Shown here: piece after piece, positions 22,850 to 33,354 of the stretch
Layout of the letters: the number at the start of each line of letters is the position of its first letter
Position numbering within the stretch: the stretch's first letter is position 1
Assembly (NCBI GenBank): GCA_003427395.1
Contig: BFEA01000378.1
Coordinates: forward strand, 411,055-461,232
DNA length: 50,178 nt
Direction: 5' to 3'
DNA from: Chara braunii
Lineage: Eukaryota > Streptophyta > Charophyceae > Charales > Characeae
Position numbers and translations under genes: made by a program
Notes under the pieces: generated by a model
What the model was told of the DNA's origin: nothing
Seen by the model: the letters and a program-made list of their open reading frames with translations, nothing else
Database searches by the model: none

Positions 22850-23425
22850 AGATCGGGGTTCCTTCCCACGCTTGCCACGTGGCGAAACCTAGGCAGAACA
22901 GGCGAGAGAGGAAATTCAGTATCCAACCAAATCAAACAAAATCTAATCGAGCCAAATCCGATCAAATGCAATCGAACCAAGTCAGACCATTTCAAGTGTA
23001 AACCAATCAAGGTCGTTCCTCCCCATGCCTGCCACATGGCGAAATCTAGGCAGAACAGTCGAGAGAGGAAAATCATTATCCAACCAAATCAAACAAAATC
23101 CAATCGAGCCAAATCCGAACAAATGCAAATGAACCACATCGGACCATTTCAAGTGTAAACCAATCAAGGTCGCAAATATTCTGCAAGCAAACAGCCTTCC
23201 CTCCCAACGAAGGATGTGCCAATCAGTCGAGAATATGAACAAGAGAGGAAAATCATTATCCAACCAAACCAAACAAAATCCAATCGACCCAAATCCGAAC
23301 AAATGCAAACGAACCAAATCGGACCATTTCAAGTGAAAACCAATCAAGGTCGCAAATATTCTGGGAGCAAACAACCTTCCCTCCCAACGAAGGATGTGCC
23401 AATCAGTCGAGAATATGAGCAAGGA
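22850..23425. repeat. Tandem repeat, about 130-175-bp units
   Basis: Three to four degenerate units containing gagaggaaaatcattatcc, aaaatccaatcg, accatttcaagtg and aaccaatcaaggtcg. The last two units also carry caaccttccctcccaacg and gccaatcagtcgag. The minus-strand frame over it is a by-product of the repetition. Confidence 0.75.
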
Positions 23426-24102
23426 GAAGATCGCCACGAGTGACCTGCCTCATCCCCCCTGCAACCGGTTTGTGTGGGTGTAATGATAAGTAGCAAAAAC
23501 AAGCCGCCACCCAAATTCTGGTGAGACTGGGGGGAGGAGATCTTGACAATCATCCTTCGACTGTCCTACCCACCAGTCCCCGCTTTTGTTACCTTATGTA
23601 TGCAATTCAAGCTTATGACAATACATTCCCCATCAGGTAACCCCACTCCCTCCCAGACTAACCCACCCTTCTCGCCTCAAATGCCATATGTCGTCTCCAA
23701 GCGAAGGTCGCTTCACAGGATATCGGGGCAAGAAGGTGGAAGATCTCGTGCTAGCACAAGAGGCACGAACAAAGTAAAACAACACGTGCTCATAAGAAAG
23801 GCGAGGAGCGGGGAACGAGAGCAGTACCACTAGTGATCCCCACAATCTCTTACTATCAGTTGGTTCTGTTGAAGGCGACAGTGTTCCTGTAGTTGTTATG
23901 CTTGAGGTTAATGCTGGTTTTGTTGGCGTTAGGGTTGTTGTTGTTGTAGTCACGTGGGTCTATATTTACATTCTTACCACCAACGATAATGAGAAGAACT
24001 ACGATTTGATTCAGCTAATTTATGAAGATCATCTCTTTTTTTCTAGCAAATCCTTGTTTTTTTGAAGCATCCTGTATTTCAGCAGATAAAGATTGATCTA
24101 AA

Positions 24103-24598
24103 TTGAGATATTTCTTGTCCGCAGTTGTATTACTCAAACCCGAACTTGTCGAATTCTTGAATCCCATAAAAGAGTTGGATGTCGAATCTATCGATTCTAG
24201 TCACAAGTCTCTTATTAATGTATTGTTTAAGTCTTCTAACAGTGTACGGGTCATAAGGAGAGCATGCAACTTGAAATGGGCAAATTCTAGAAGCCGCATT
24301 CGACAGCCGAAGATGAAGCTAAATCTTAAACCCGAAGATCATCACCTCATTCAACGTGTGAAAGAAGAGAGGGCTCAACTTTACGAGGATAGTGTTTAAG
24401 AAGGGAGTACTTTACATCGAGAACAACACTTTCTTTGAGCACAATAATCAATATCGTATATACCATGGATTAAATTATGACTACGACCCTTCCTGTCCAC
24501 ATTTTATGGAGTTTATTGATCACTTTTGTAATGGTTATGAAGATCGTGTACAATTGTTGAGAGCTTATATGAGGTGGTGTATTGAGAGTCTGAACTAG
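24103..24598 (+). pseudogene. Possible D5/P4-type primase-helicase fragment
   Basis: Two adjoining plus-strand frames, 24103-24399 (98 codons) and 24392-24598 (68 codons), in an AT-rich island. The second reads VLYIENNTFFEHNN, then GLNYDYDPSCPHFMEFIDHF, then EDRVQLLRAYMRWCIES. This order (a short beta region, Tyr-Asp-Tyr-Asp-Pro, Cys-Pro, then an acidic helix with Leu-Leu) matches what I know of the D5_N region of phage P4 and large DNA virus primase-helicases. The ATPase Walker motifs that should follow are not found. The upstream 98-codon frame is unassigned. A broken fragment of a viral, plasmid or organelle-plasmid gene is the best guess. Confidence 0.35.
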
Positions 24599-24805
24599 GC
24601 GTACGATTACCAAAATGTGCCTTTGTACTTAGTAATCTTTGAATTACCTTTTTTGAATTCACGTAGTTTGATTTTGTTAAGTGGAGAAAATAAGAAAGTA
24701 GTATGGGATGTATTTTAAGGGAGCCAACATAAATCCTAAAGTACATGATAGGAATTACATAAAAGGAGGAGATGCTTTAAGGATACCAGGATTAGATATT
24801 CCAAG

Positions 24806-25130
24806 TTTTTTTTTTTTTTTTTTTGAAAATTGGGCCTTGTTCCCAAGGCTGAATTATGTTGCTGGGAAATGGGCCCGACGTCCCTCACGTCAGGGAGTCG
24901 ACTGTCTGGGCCAGGCAAGTCACTTCGGCTGAGCCTAAGCTTGGTCGGCAAAAGTCCAACAAAACGAAGCTTTATGTACAACCTCTACAATACTCCACTC
25001 CAAGAGAACAAAAAGAAAGTCTCTTGGTGAGGGGTTTCCCAGGCTTAGGGATGTTTGTTTCTGCCTGCGGGTTGGTTTGGCTAAGCGAAGCCGAGTAATG
25101 CTCTCGGTATCGGGTAGAATTATGAGGTCA
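24806..25130 (-). repeat. SINE-like retroposon with poly-A tail (minus)
   Basis: On the minus strand the element ends in about 16-19 A residues (plus-strand T-run at 24806-24824), preceded by cattcagc, ggcccatttcccagc and tcgactccctgacg blocks. A partial second copy at 25150-25300 shares acttatgtacagcctac and ends at another T-run at 25291. No coding frame. The 5' end is uncertain. Confidence 0.45.
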
Positions 25131-25317
25131 CCGACCACCCTTGAGTTTGGACAAAAAAATAAAAAGAAGAAAATATCTTCCTAAAATCCGCTACTCGGTC
25201 CTAATCAACAAAAACTTATGTACAGCCTACACGGTAGTCCACATTTTGCCTTCTTTTTCTGGGTGCAAGGATTTATTAAAATTACTATTTTACTTTTTTT
25301 TTTTTGGGCGTGCAACC

Positions 25318-25875
25318 TGACCATAGGCCTTGCTCTACTACACACCAGATGAGGGAAATGAGAATGAATCTTCTGCTAGAACATGGGACAATGAATTTTC
25401 TTTGTTGTTCCGTTTTTGTCGGTTTGGGGGGCGGGGCGCACACGAGAATGTTTGAATACAAGTACATGACAAAACCCGACCACTGGCCTCACTCTACTAC
25501 TCACCAAATGTGGGAAATGACAATGAATCTTCAGCTGGAACATGGAAAGGAACACCGCCATATTCTTTGTCTTGCATGCACTTAGGGCCTCACGTGACTA
25601 CTCACCGGATGAGGAAAATGAGTGAATCATCAACTAGAACATGGAAAGACGCCACAAATTTTACTAGTGAAACGAGGCCCCTACTTATCTGCTATGGGGG
25701 TGTCATGCTTGCACGGGGGCGATGCTCCAAATAATGTTAAAAACCAAGAACATAGTCGAACGCATAGTTGAACGCACAGCCGAACGCATATATAGCTGAA
25801 CCCAACTATGGGCCTCACTCGACTACTCACCAAATGAGGAACATGAGAACGAATCTTCAGCTAGAACATGGAAAG
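25318..25875 (+). repeat. Four spaced copies of the 'aacatggaaag' unit
   Basis: Copies near 25318, 25479, 25586 and 25806, each about 70 bp: ggcct(c/t), ctactcacc, gatgagg, aaatgagaatgaatc, agaacatgg(a)aag. Spacing is irregular, so this is not a simple tandem array. A fifth copy lies at 9058. Confidence 0.65.
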
Positions 25876-25879
25876 ATAC

Positions 25880-26787
25880 ACCGCCATGCATTGGAATATT
25901 TTTTTCCCTTTCGTTTCTTGGTCGAAATTGTTCGAGCATAGAAAATAATTTGTTCCAAGGGAACCTCTCCCCCCGCCTGCCTGCACTCGCACACACGTGC
26001 ACAACATGCATACAACACCATGCATGCACACAAATGTTATTGACGCTCGGGTTTAAGCTGGCTGCCTGATGGTTGCAGCTGGAGTTTGAACCCAGTGCAA
26101 CGAGCCTCTTAGTTCAACACTAGTGAGCGCACGCAATCACACCACATGCATGTATGAGATCACACGAAGTTCGCACTGGTGGCTAGAGAGATGAAGACCA
26201 GGTAGCGCAGCTTTAGAATTCCAACAAATTATCATATAAACAATTAAGAGTTTCAGCCACAGGCGCTCAACAGCGCAACCCAAGTATCCAGAATCTCCGC
26301 TCAGGTATGTAACTTCCCTGAAGCTCTTGTAATAACCCATGTAGTAAGCCTCGCTGAAATTGAGACCTAGGCCGAATAGGGGGAAAAAGACCCCAGTCAA
26401 GACTCAGGGTCTGGACGAGGCACAGTTGACAAAGTCAATTGTCCAAAGGTACCTAGCCCAGGCCGCAGGTCAAGCACACACACTTGTTTGTATGCAGGTA
26501 CCCAGACAACATCAGGTCCAAGGGAGAAGTCTGCAACTGTACAATCCAGGCCCTCAGCTGTGATTCAATCTAGACGACTGTGGGAAAAGTACCCGAGGCC
26601 AGACAGCCTCGACATCTGTTACTTAAGGCTGACCTCGAGTAAGTCAAGCATTCAGTCTTGCTATGCTGCGTTGACGCTGGCTCGACTTTGACACGACGCT
26701 GGCTTCATGCTGGCTGTGCACAAGCGTTGCGGACGACGACACGCGGTGGAGGCAGCATGCTGGTGCTTCTTCAGTGCACCATGCCAT
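25880..26787. other. No gene seen; one tRNA-like scrap
   Basis: No convincing frame. On the minus strand, 26050-26125 has ggttcaaactcc, a B-box-like element, but no full cloverleaf could be drawn. Confidence 0.35.
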
Positions 26788-27021
26788 GCTGATGTGGCGC
26801 TGCCTCTGGTATATGTGGCGCTGCCTATGGTCTATGTGGCATGCTGATGTGGTGCTGCCTCTGGTATACGTGGCGCTGCCTCTGGTCTACATGGCATGCT
26901 GATGTGGCGCTGCCTCTGGTAAACGTGGCGCTGCCTATGGTCTACGTGGCATGCTGATGTGGCGCTGCCTCTGGTAAACGTGGCGCTGCCTCTGGTCTAT
27001 GTGGCGCTGCTACTGGTCTAC
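26788..27021 (+). repeat. Minisatellite, about 63-bp units of three 21-mers
   Basis: Units of gtggcgctgcctctggt, a variable tri/tetranucleotide, and catgctgat. About 3.5 higher-order units are present, each with slightly different 21-mers. Confidence 0.85.
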
Positions 27022-27857
27022 ATTGATGATGTACGGGTACTCACCTGGGTTTGAAGTCGATACTGGAATCTGCAGTGTCTTCATGATCTTCATGAGATTG
27101 AGTGCCACGTGGCACTTCCGTGTGTGATCAGGAACATACTTGTTATCATTGTTGATGTGGAGAGGGTGGAAGCCCGGAGAAGGAGAGGGTTCAAAAGGGA
27201 TTACTGTGTGAATCTTCATCTTCTCCTTTGTCTGTTCCCCCTCCACTCTCTTCTATTGATGATAATGAGATACTGTTTGATATATTTATTCACGAGTTGG
27301 AGACTTTGCTGCAGATACTGACTCTACAGGTATTTGACGACTTCTGACTATCTGTCAGACTGGGTTCATTACACTCTTCTCTCTTCTTCCTCTCTTGGTC
27401 TTCTCTTTGTCTTCTACCTCCCTGTATCTCCCTATCTGCATGCACTCACACTCTCTCTACTACTCAAGGACCAACTCTGAATACACCCACTGTCAAACTC
27501 TACTAACCCTTAAGAAGACTACAATTAACTACTAGCACTAAGACCCTGCACTGGTTCCGGTATGGCTGCCTTCTCCCTGACAGCTCTCTCTCTCTCTCTC
27601 TCTGCGCAGCACTCTGGCTTCAGCGCTCTGCCCCTCACAATAGCGCACGAGTGCACCAGCACTTCCACACTACATACGAATGAGCTATCTGGCGAATGAG
27701 GAGGCGGGCCAGTCCTTTTGTAGTCTTGGATTGCACTTCAACTCGTGCCAGCCTCTGCTGCTTGGGGCCTGACTGGGTTCCGGTACCACATCCCCACGGC
27801 CTGTCTGCTCTCTAATGTCAAGGGCTGGAACCTTCCCGAATTTCCATTGGTCTGTTG
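27022..27857. other. No gene seen
   Basis: Contains a short CT microsatellite (27583-27603). Frames are short and unconvincing. Confidence 0.4.
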
Positions 27858-28415
27858 CTGCCTGTGTGGCGGATGCCTTGTGTGGTGTTGTGTGTGTGTG
27901 GGTGAGTTGAAGGACGCTACAGCCATGCAGGCGTGGGGTGAATATCACGACCGGCATGGATTCACTTTTGTACACCGTGTCATGGCTGTAGTGGTTAAGA
28001 GACTCGGCTCTTGAGGCTGAGGGCGCCAGTTCGAATCCGTGCTTGCACGGAGGAGGTCCTATGGCTGATAATGTACACACTGTACTTCAACCGGGTAACC
28101 AGCCCAGAAATTATACCTGGCGGAGGTGGCCCGTGGATAAAACCGTTGGATAAGCAGTTGTGCAGGATGAGAGTGGAGTGTGCGACTACTGCCTGTGTGG
28201 CGGATGCCTTGTGTGGCGTTGTGGGTGTGTGGGTGTGAGTTGAAGGACACTACAGCCATGCAGGGGTGGGGTGAATATCACGACCGGCATGGATTCACTT
28301 TTGTACACCGTGTCATGGCTGTAGTGGTTAAGAGACTCGGCTCTTGAGGCTGAGGGCACCGGTTCGAATCCATGCTTGCACGGAGGAGGTCCTAGGGCTG
28401 ATAATGTACACACTG
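27858..28415 (+). repeat. Tandem pair of tRNA-like (SINE-type) repeats
   Basis: Two copies, 27858-28082 and 28189-28415, over 90% alike by eye. Each carries a (TG)n block, gatattcacg-type sequence and a tRNA-like module (27983-28044 and 28316-28375) with an A-box-like tagtggttaagag, a pairable arm ctcggc/gctgag, and a B box (agttcgaatcc or ggttcgaatcc). The module lacks a normal U33 and acceptor stem, so it is tRNA-derived, not a tRNA gene. Confidence 0.6.
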
Positions 28416-28779
28416 CTGCTGATTGGGCCTTTGAGTCATGACTTTTCGATTTTGGCATATGGTTTTGACTGTGGACTGTGACTCCTACCTCTGAAACACG
28501 ACTCTTGCATGTGGGTCTGCTCGTTTACTCGTGGGATGTGACTCTTCAATATGACTTTTCATTATGAGACGTGATTTTTGCCCCTAACATGTGACTGTTT
28601 GCTGGGTGCCTGTTGGACTGGACTGCTTAGGTACCTGAGTGTGACCTTTATGAAATTGACTAACTTGGCCTTCTTGGCCAGGGCCTCTAACCCTGAGACC
28701 CGAATTTAGGGTCTGAATCAAAATTACCAAATTTATCTGTCTATGATATTAACTCCTCTCGCCGGCCTATTGTCGAAGT

Positions 28780-30750
28780 CCCCCGAAAAATTACCAATTT
28801 TATCTGTCTATTATATCAACTCCTCTCTTAGCTCTTTCATAATAGGACACAATATGCGGTGCTGTTTCTATTAGCTCGTCTCTTGTAAACCAGCGATCTT
28901 CTGTAGGTTCCTGATAGGCAAATCTGACCTTATATTGTCACTGTCGTCTACCCCTGCGCCCAGATCTGTAAACATCTTCCCCAACAATCCTATCTACATC
29001 ATACTTTCCATCCATATCAGGGGGAATCATAGATCTGCATGACGGAAACGTATCATTACTGATGCAAGAGAGTAACTTTGATGCATGAAACACCGGATAC
29101 ATGTGCAAGTGTGGAGGAATTTCAACAACATACGAAGGACCATCTACATCACCAATCACATCAAGAATCTGCCAGGGTCCTCGATAGGCAGGTAATAACT
29201 TTTGAGAAATGTTCTCCTTAGGGAGAAACTCTTTTCACTTCACCCAGACTAAATCGCCTACAACAAATGCGAGGGTCTGCGGTGCTTGTTAGCCTGTTCT
29301 ATCATCTGATGCTGTGCCTTACTAATGTTCTCTCTAACTTGTTCCAGGCCTTTCTGATATTGAACAGCAAATCCCCTGGTTCCTGGCGGGAGTCTCTGTA
29401 CTTATCATGGTTTAGACAGTCAATGGGGCTACGTGGGCGCGCCATCCAAGATGCAGTTCAGTCGGTGTTCTGGATGTAGCTAGATGCACAGAATTGCTAT
29501 AGGCACTGGCAACTTTTGGCAGATGTTCATCCCAATCAATCTGATCTGGCCGTATGTACATGCGCAGCACTTGCTGCAGCAGCTTATTCATCTGCTCAGT
29601 CTGTCCATTCGTCTCAGGGTGTCTACCTGAAGGTTGTACATGCGCAGCACTAGCTGCAGCAGCTTGCACATGCGCAGCACTTGCTGCAGCAACTTATTCA
29701 TCTCCTCGGTTAGTTTGGACCCATACACCTTCATCAGTTGCTGCCACTGCTCACCTGTGAACCGCGTATCCCTGTCACTTGCAATAGTCAAGGGATGCCC
29801 AAAATCTTTCACCCAAAAGAATTCCCTAATCACCAAATCAGCTTTTGCTTTTGCAGGGAGTGGAACAAAAACAGCAAACTTGCTAAATCTGTCTACAACA
29901 ACCATAACCTGATTCTTACCATTCCTGCTTCTTACTTTAATGTCCATGAAGTCTATAGACACGGAATCCCCTGGCCCCGATGGAATAGGTAGTGGTCTGA
30001 GTAATCCAAGGGGAGGTTGTGTGGAACTCTTGTTCCTCTGACATACATGACAGCCTTGCGCATAGGAAATGCAATCATGCTTCATTTCCGGCCTCGTGTA
30101 GGGGAGGCTGTGTGGAACTCTTGTTCCTCTGACATACCTGACAGCCTTGGGCATAGGAAATGCAATCATGCTTTATTCCTGGCCACGTGTAGGAGCGTAG
30201 GAGGTTAGCATAAGTCTTCCTCCATCCGAAATGCCCCTCAGTGTCGTGATTTTCCCCAAGTAGTATGCTACGAATTTCCTCGCTGCTCAGAGCGCATAGT
30301 CGGTCATTGACATCTGTCTTTCCAAACAGCAGTCCTTGCGTTACCTTATAGTCCGGGACTTCGTGAGATGCTGTTCGCACCTTGCCAATCAACTGGCTAT
30401 AGACTGGATCACTCTCGTAGGCAGACTTAATCTTCTCTTGCAGTTCGGCGCTTGCATCTAGATATGTAACAATTGCACCAAAAAAGTCAGCTCTCCTACT
30501 TAACGAGTCGGCAATAACATTATATTTCCCCTTTACTGGCTTCAGCTCAAAATCAAACTGATCGATTTCCCCAGCCCACGTCGTCAGTTTAGGTGTGATA
30601 CGAGCTTGAGTGTTTAGCCAGCGAAGTGTTTCATGATCCGAATAGACTTTAAAGTTGCGTCCTAGCAGATACTGTCGCCAATGGTTCAGCACTTCCCGTA
30701 GAGCAAACAGCTCCCTCTCATAGGTAGAAGCAGCGACCTTTCGCTAGGCA
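28780..30750 (-). pseudogene. Ty3/gypsy RNase H end, integrase and chromodomain (minus)
   Basis: Reading down from 30750: RNase H end (TYEREL-like start, HWRQYLLGRNFKVYSDHET, KGKYNVIADSLSRRAD with the last Asp kept), linker (EKIKSAYESDPVYSQL), intact HHCC zinc finger (HDTEGHFGWRKTYANL ... CQVCQRN), integrase core (SIDFMDIKVRSRNG, IASDRDTRFTG), SGRHPETNGQTEQ, FHASKLLS and a chromodomain-like end (GKYDVDRIVGEDVYRSG). A 91-bp duplication (30012-30193) and further stops break the frame. The TTAA at 30427-30430, which is occupied by a transposon in the other gypsy copy, is empty here. The N-terminal part of RNase H lies at 38105-38265. Confidence 0.85.
30012..30193 (-). repeat. 91-bp tandem duplication inside integrase
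   Basis: Copies 30012-30102 and 30103-30193 differ at only a few bases. The unit covers the CxxC part of the zinc finger and is not a multiple of three, so it shifts the frame. Confidence 0.85.
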
Positions 30751-30995
30751 GTCTACAGCAGCGCTGAATATCCAGTCCCACCGGGGCCCCCTTCCCCCAC
30801 CAGAACCGGGCCGGTGGTACGGACCGGTGGAGAGCCCCAGTTCCCCCCCGGTTGCAATTTGCACAATTCGTTGTGGGGGGGGCGGGTACAATTTTTTTTG
30901 GGGTCGGGAATTTTTTTGTGGGGTCGGGAGGCCTCCCGGCCCCAAAAAAAAATCAACCGGGTCCGGTAGGCCCGCCAGATTGTTGAGAAACTGGC

Positions 30996-31043
30996 GGCCT
31001 ATCTGGGCCGTCGATCTGGTGAGATCTACGGCCCAGATAGGCC
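30996..31043. repeat. 22-bp inverted repeat (hairpin)
   Basis: Arms 30996-31017 and 31022-31043 pair with one mismatch around a 4-base loop ggtg. The arm core ctgggccgtcgatct resembles the inner palindrome of the MITE at 44029. It sits in a GC-rich segment with mononucleotide runs just inside the insertion that splits RNase H. Confidence 0.8.
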
Positions 31044-31294
31044 ACCCGTTTTTTAACATTCGGGCGGGAAACCACCCGCAGTTTTGGGCGGCAATCCAAA
31101 CCTTCCCCAGGCACAGCCCCCACCACCCCGCCTCCCGCCTCCAGCTGCTTTCGAGCAGTAGGACCCATCACTTCGACACTTTGTCGAAAGTGAACGAGGT
31201 CGAGACTGCCTCCGCCCCACCCACATCCGCCCCGACCTTGGATCGCCATCGCCCTGGCCGGCCGTCTATTGGTAAAGGTAAGTCTTCCTTTGTT

Positions 31295-31353
31295 GTTCTT
31301 TGTTTCTTCTTCTTCTTCTTCTTCTTGTGGCAAAGCCCAAGTCCGAAGTTTGC

Positions 31354-31412
<59 letters not shown>

Positions 31413-31606
31413 AAAGTAGTGGGCGCGCGCGGAGGGTAGCAGGTGCGTGGGTGATGATATGGACATGATGATGATGATGATGATGATGATGGAGGATGAC
31501 ATCATGATCATGGTGACGACGATGACGACGATGCCAACTAAGGATGACATCATGATGATGGTGATGACGATGAGGACGACGACGACCATGATGACGACGA
31601 CGATGG

Positions 31607-31642
<36 letters not shown>

Positions 31643-31980
31643 CGATGACGGCGATGACGATGATGATGATGCTGATGCTGATGATGCTGATGGTGACGAT
31701 GATGATGACGGTGATGACAGTGATGACATCATGATGATGGTGACGATGATGATGACGGTGATGACATCATGATGATGGTGACGACGATGAGGACGACGAC
31801 GACCACGACGGCGACGACCATGATGACGACGACGATGGCGATGATGATGATGATGACGACGATGATGATGGCGGTGAAGACAATGATGACAACGACGGCG
31901 ATGACAGTGGATGATGGTGACGATGCTTACTATCTTCTTCTTCTTCTTCTTCTGCAAAGCCGAAGTCCGAAGTTTGCGAC

Positions 31981-32060
<80 letters not shown>

Positions 32061-32273
32061 CGCGCGCGGAGGGTAGCGGGTGCGTGGGTGATTGTATGAA
32101 CAGTGGATGATGATGATGATAGAGGAGGATGACATCATGATGATGGCGACGATGACGAAGGATTACGTCATGATGATGGTGACGATGATGACTGCGATGG
32201 CGACGACCATGATGACGACGACGACAACGATGATGATGATGATGATGAGGGTGATGAGGGTGATGATGATGAC

Positions 32274-32326
<53 letters not shown>

Positions 32327-32336
32327 CGACGACGAC

Positions 32337-32368
<32 letters not shown>

Positions 32369-32378
32369 CGACGACGAC

Positions 32379-32418
<40 letters not shown>
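31295..32418 (+). repeat. Composite satellite: CTT, GA and GAT/GAC microsatellites in two long units
   Basis: Two units of about 620 bp begin near 31295 and 31925. Each has a (CTT)n block, gcaaagcc ... gtccgaagtttgc, (AG)n (31356-31411; 31983-32056), gtgggcgcgcgcggagggtagc, ggtgcgtgggtga, and a long mixed (GAT/GAC)n block. The second unit runs into the N gap. The poly-Met/Thr/Asp and Ser/His frames are artefacts. Confidence 0.9.
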
Positions 32419-32950
32419 NNNNNNNNNNNNNNNNNNNNNNNNNNNNNNNNNNNNNNNNNNNNNNNNNNNNNNNNNNNNNNNNNNNNNNNNNNNNNNNNNN
32501 NNNNNNNNNNNNNNNNNNNNNNNNNNNNNNNNNNNNNNNNNNNNNNNNNNNNNNNNNNNNNNNNNNNNNNNNNNNNNNNNNNNNNNNNNNNNNNNNNNNN
32601 NNNNNNNNNNNNNNNNNNNNNNNNNNNNNNNNNNNNNNNNNNNNNNNNNNNNNNNNNNNNNNNNNNNNNNNNNNNNNNNNNNNNNNNNNNNNNNNNNNNN
32701 NNNNNNNNNNNNNNNNNNNNNNNNNNNNNNNNNNNNNNNNNNNNNNNNNNNNNNNNNNNNNNNNNNNNNNNNNNNNNNNNNNNNNNNNNNNNNNNNNNNN
32801 NNNNNNNNNNNNNNNNNNNNNNNNNNNNNNNNNNNNNNNNNNNNNNNNNNNNNNNNNNNNNNNNNNNNNNNNNNNNNNNNNNNNNNNNNNNNNNNNNNNN
32901 NNNNNNNNNNNNNNNNNNNNNNNNNNNNNNNNNNNNNNNNNNNNNNNNNN
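32419..32950. other. Assembly gap (532 N)
   Basis: Undetermined bases flanked by (GAT)n on the left and (CT)n on the right. The real length is unknown. Confidence 1.

Positions 32951-33006
<56 letters not shown>
32951..33006. repeat. (CT)n microsatellite
   Basis: Pyrimidine-strand repeat right after the gap, whereas the same class of repeat left of the gap is on the purine strand. Confidence 0.95.
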
Positions 33007-33012
<6 letters not shown>

Positions 33013-33350
33013 AAACATTCTTAGAAATTTAAACAAACAAAAATGGCGGTTAGCCCTCCCTCCTTGTCATCTCTCTCTCTCTCTTCATGTCGTCAATGAG
33101 CTGCTTTAGCAGAGCAGCGGCCGCTGTCACCTGCATCACTGAGAGGCCACAACAGAAATGGTGGTCAGCCCCTCGAAGGAAAACCCTCTCCCCTCGTCCA
33201 GATCCACCACTCTCTCCTCTAATCCCCCTTGGCTATGCAACACTCCAGCGGGCAACGACGAGCAAATCGAATTGTGGAAACAACATTCTGAAAGGAGTAG
33301 GGGAAAAAAAAGTGCAAATGCCAAATTGAGATTGTAATTTGGAACGGATG
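33007..33350. other. No gene seen
   Basis: An 80-codon frame at 33087-33329 shows no recognisable features. Confidence 0.4.
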
Positions 33351-33354
33351 GCAA

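Noticed and set aside
24600-24830. Walker A of the primase-helicase (LLSGENKK)
   Set aside because: Lacks the Gly-Lys-Ser/Thr core and is followed by a stop; not accepted as an ATPase motif.
26050-26125. Minus-strand tRNA gene based on ggttcaaactcc
   Set aside because: Only a B-box-like element; no cloverleaf could be drawn.
26788-27021. Possible CRISPR-like array
   Set aside because: Units are contiguous with no unique spacers; it is a minisatellite in eukaryotic DNA.
27983-28044. Functional tRNA gene
   Set aside because: No proper acceptor stem and no U33 in the anticodon loop; better explained as a tRNA-derived repeat.
31930-33036. Long frames of about 300-370 codons on both strands across the satellite and N gap
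   Set aside because: They consist of microsatellite translation (poly-Met/Asp/Thr, His/Arg, Ser-Leu) and Ns.
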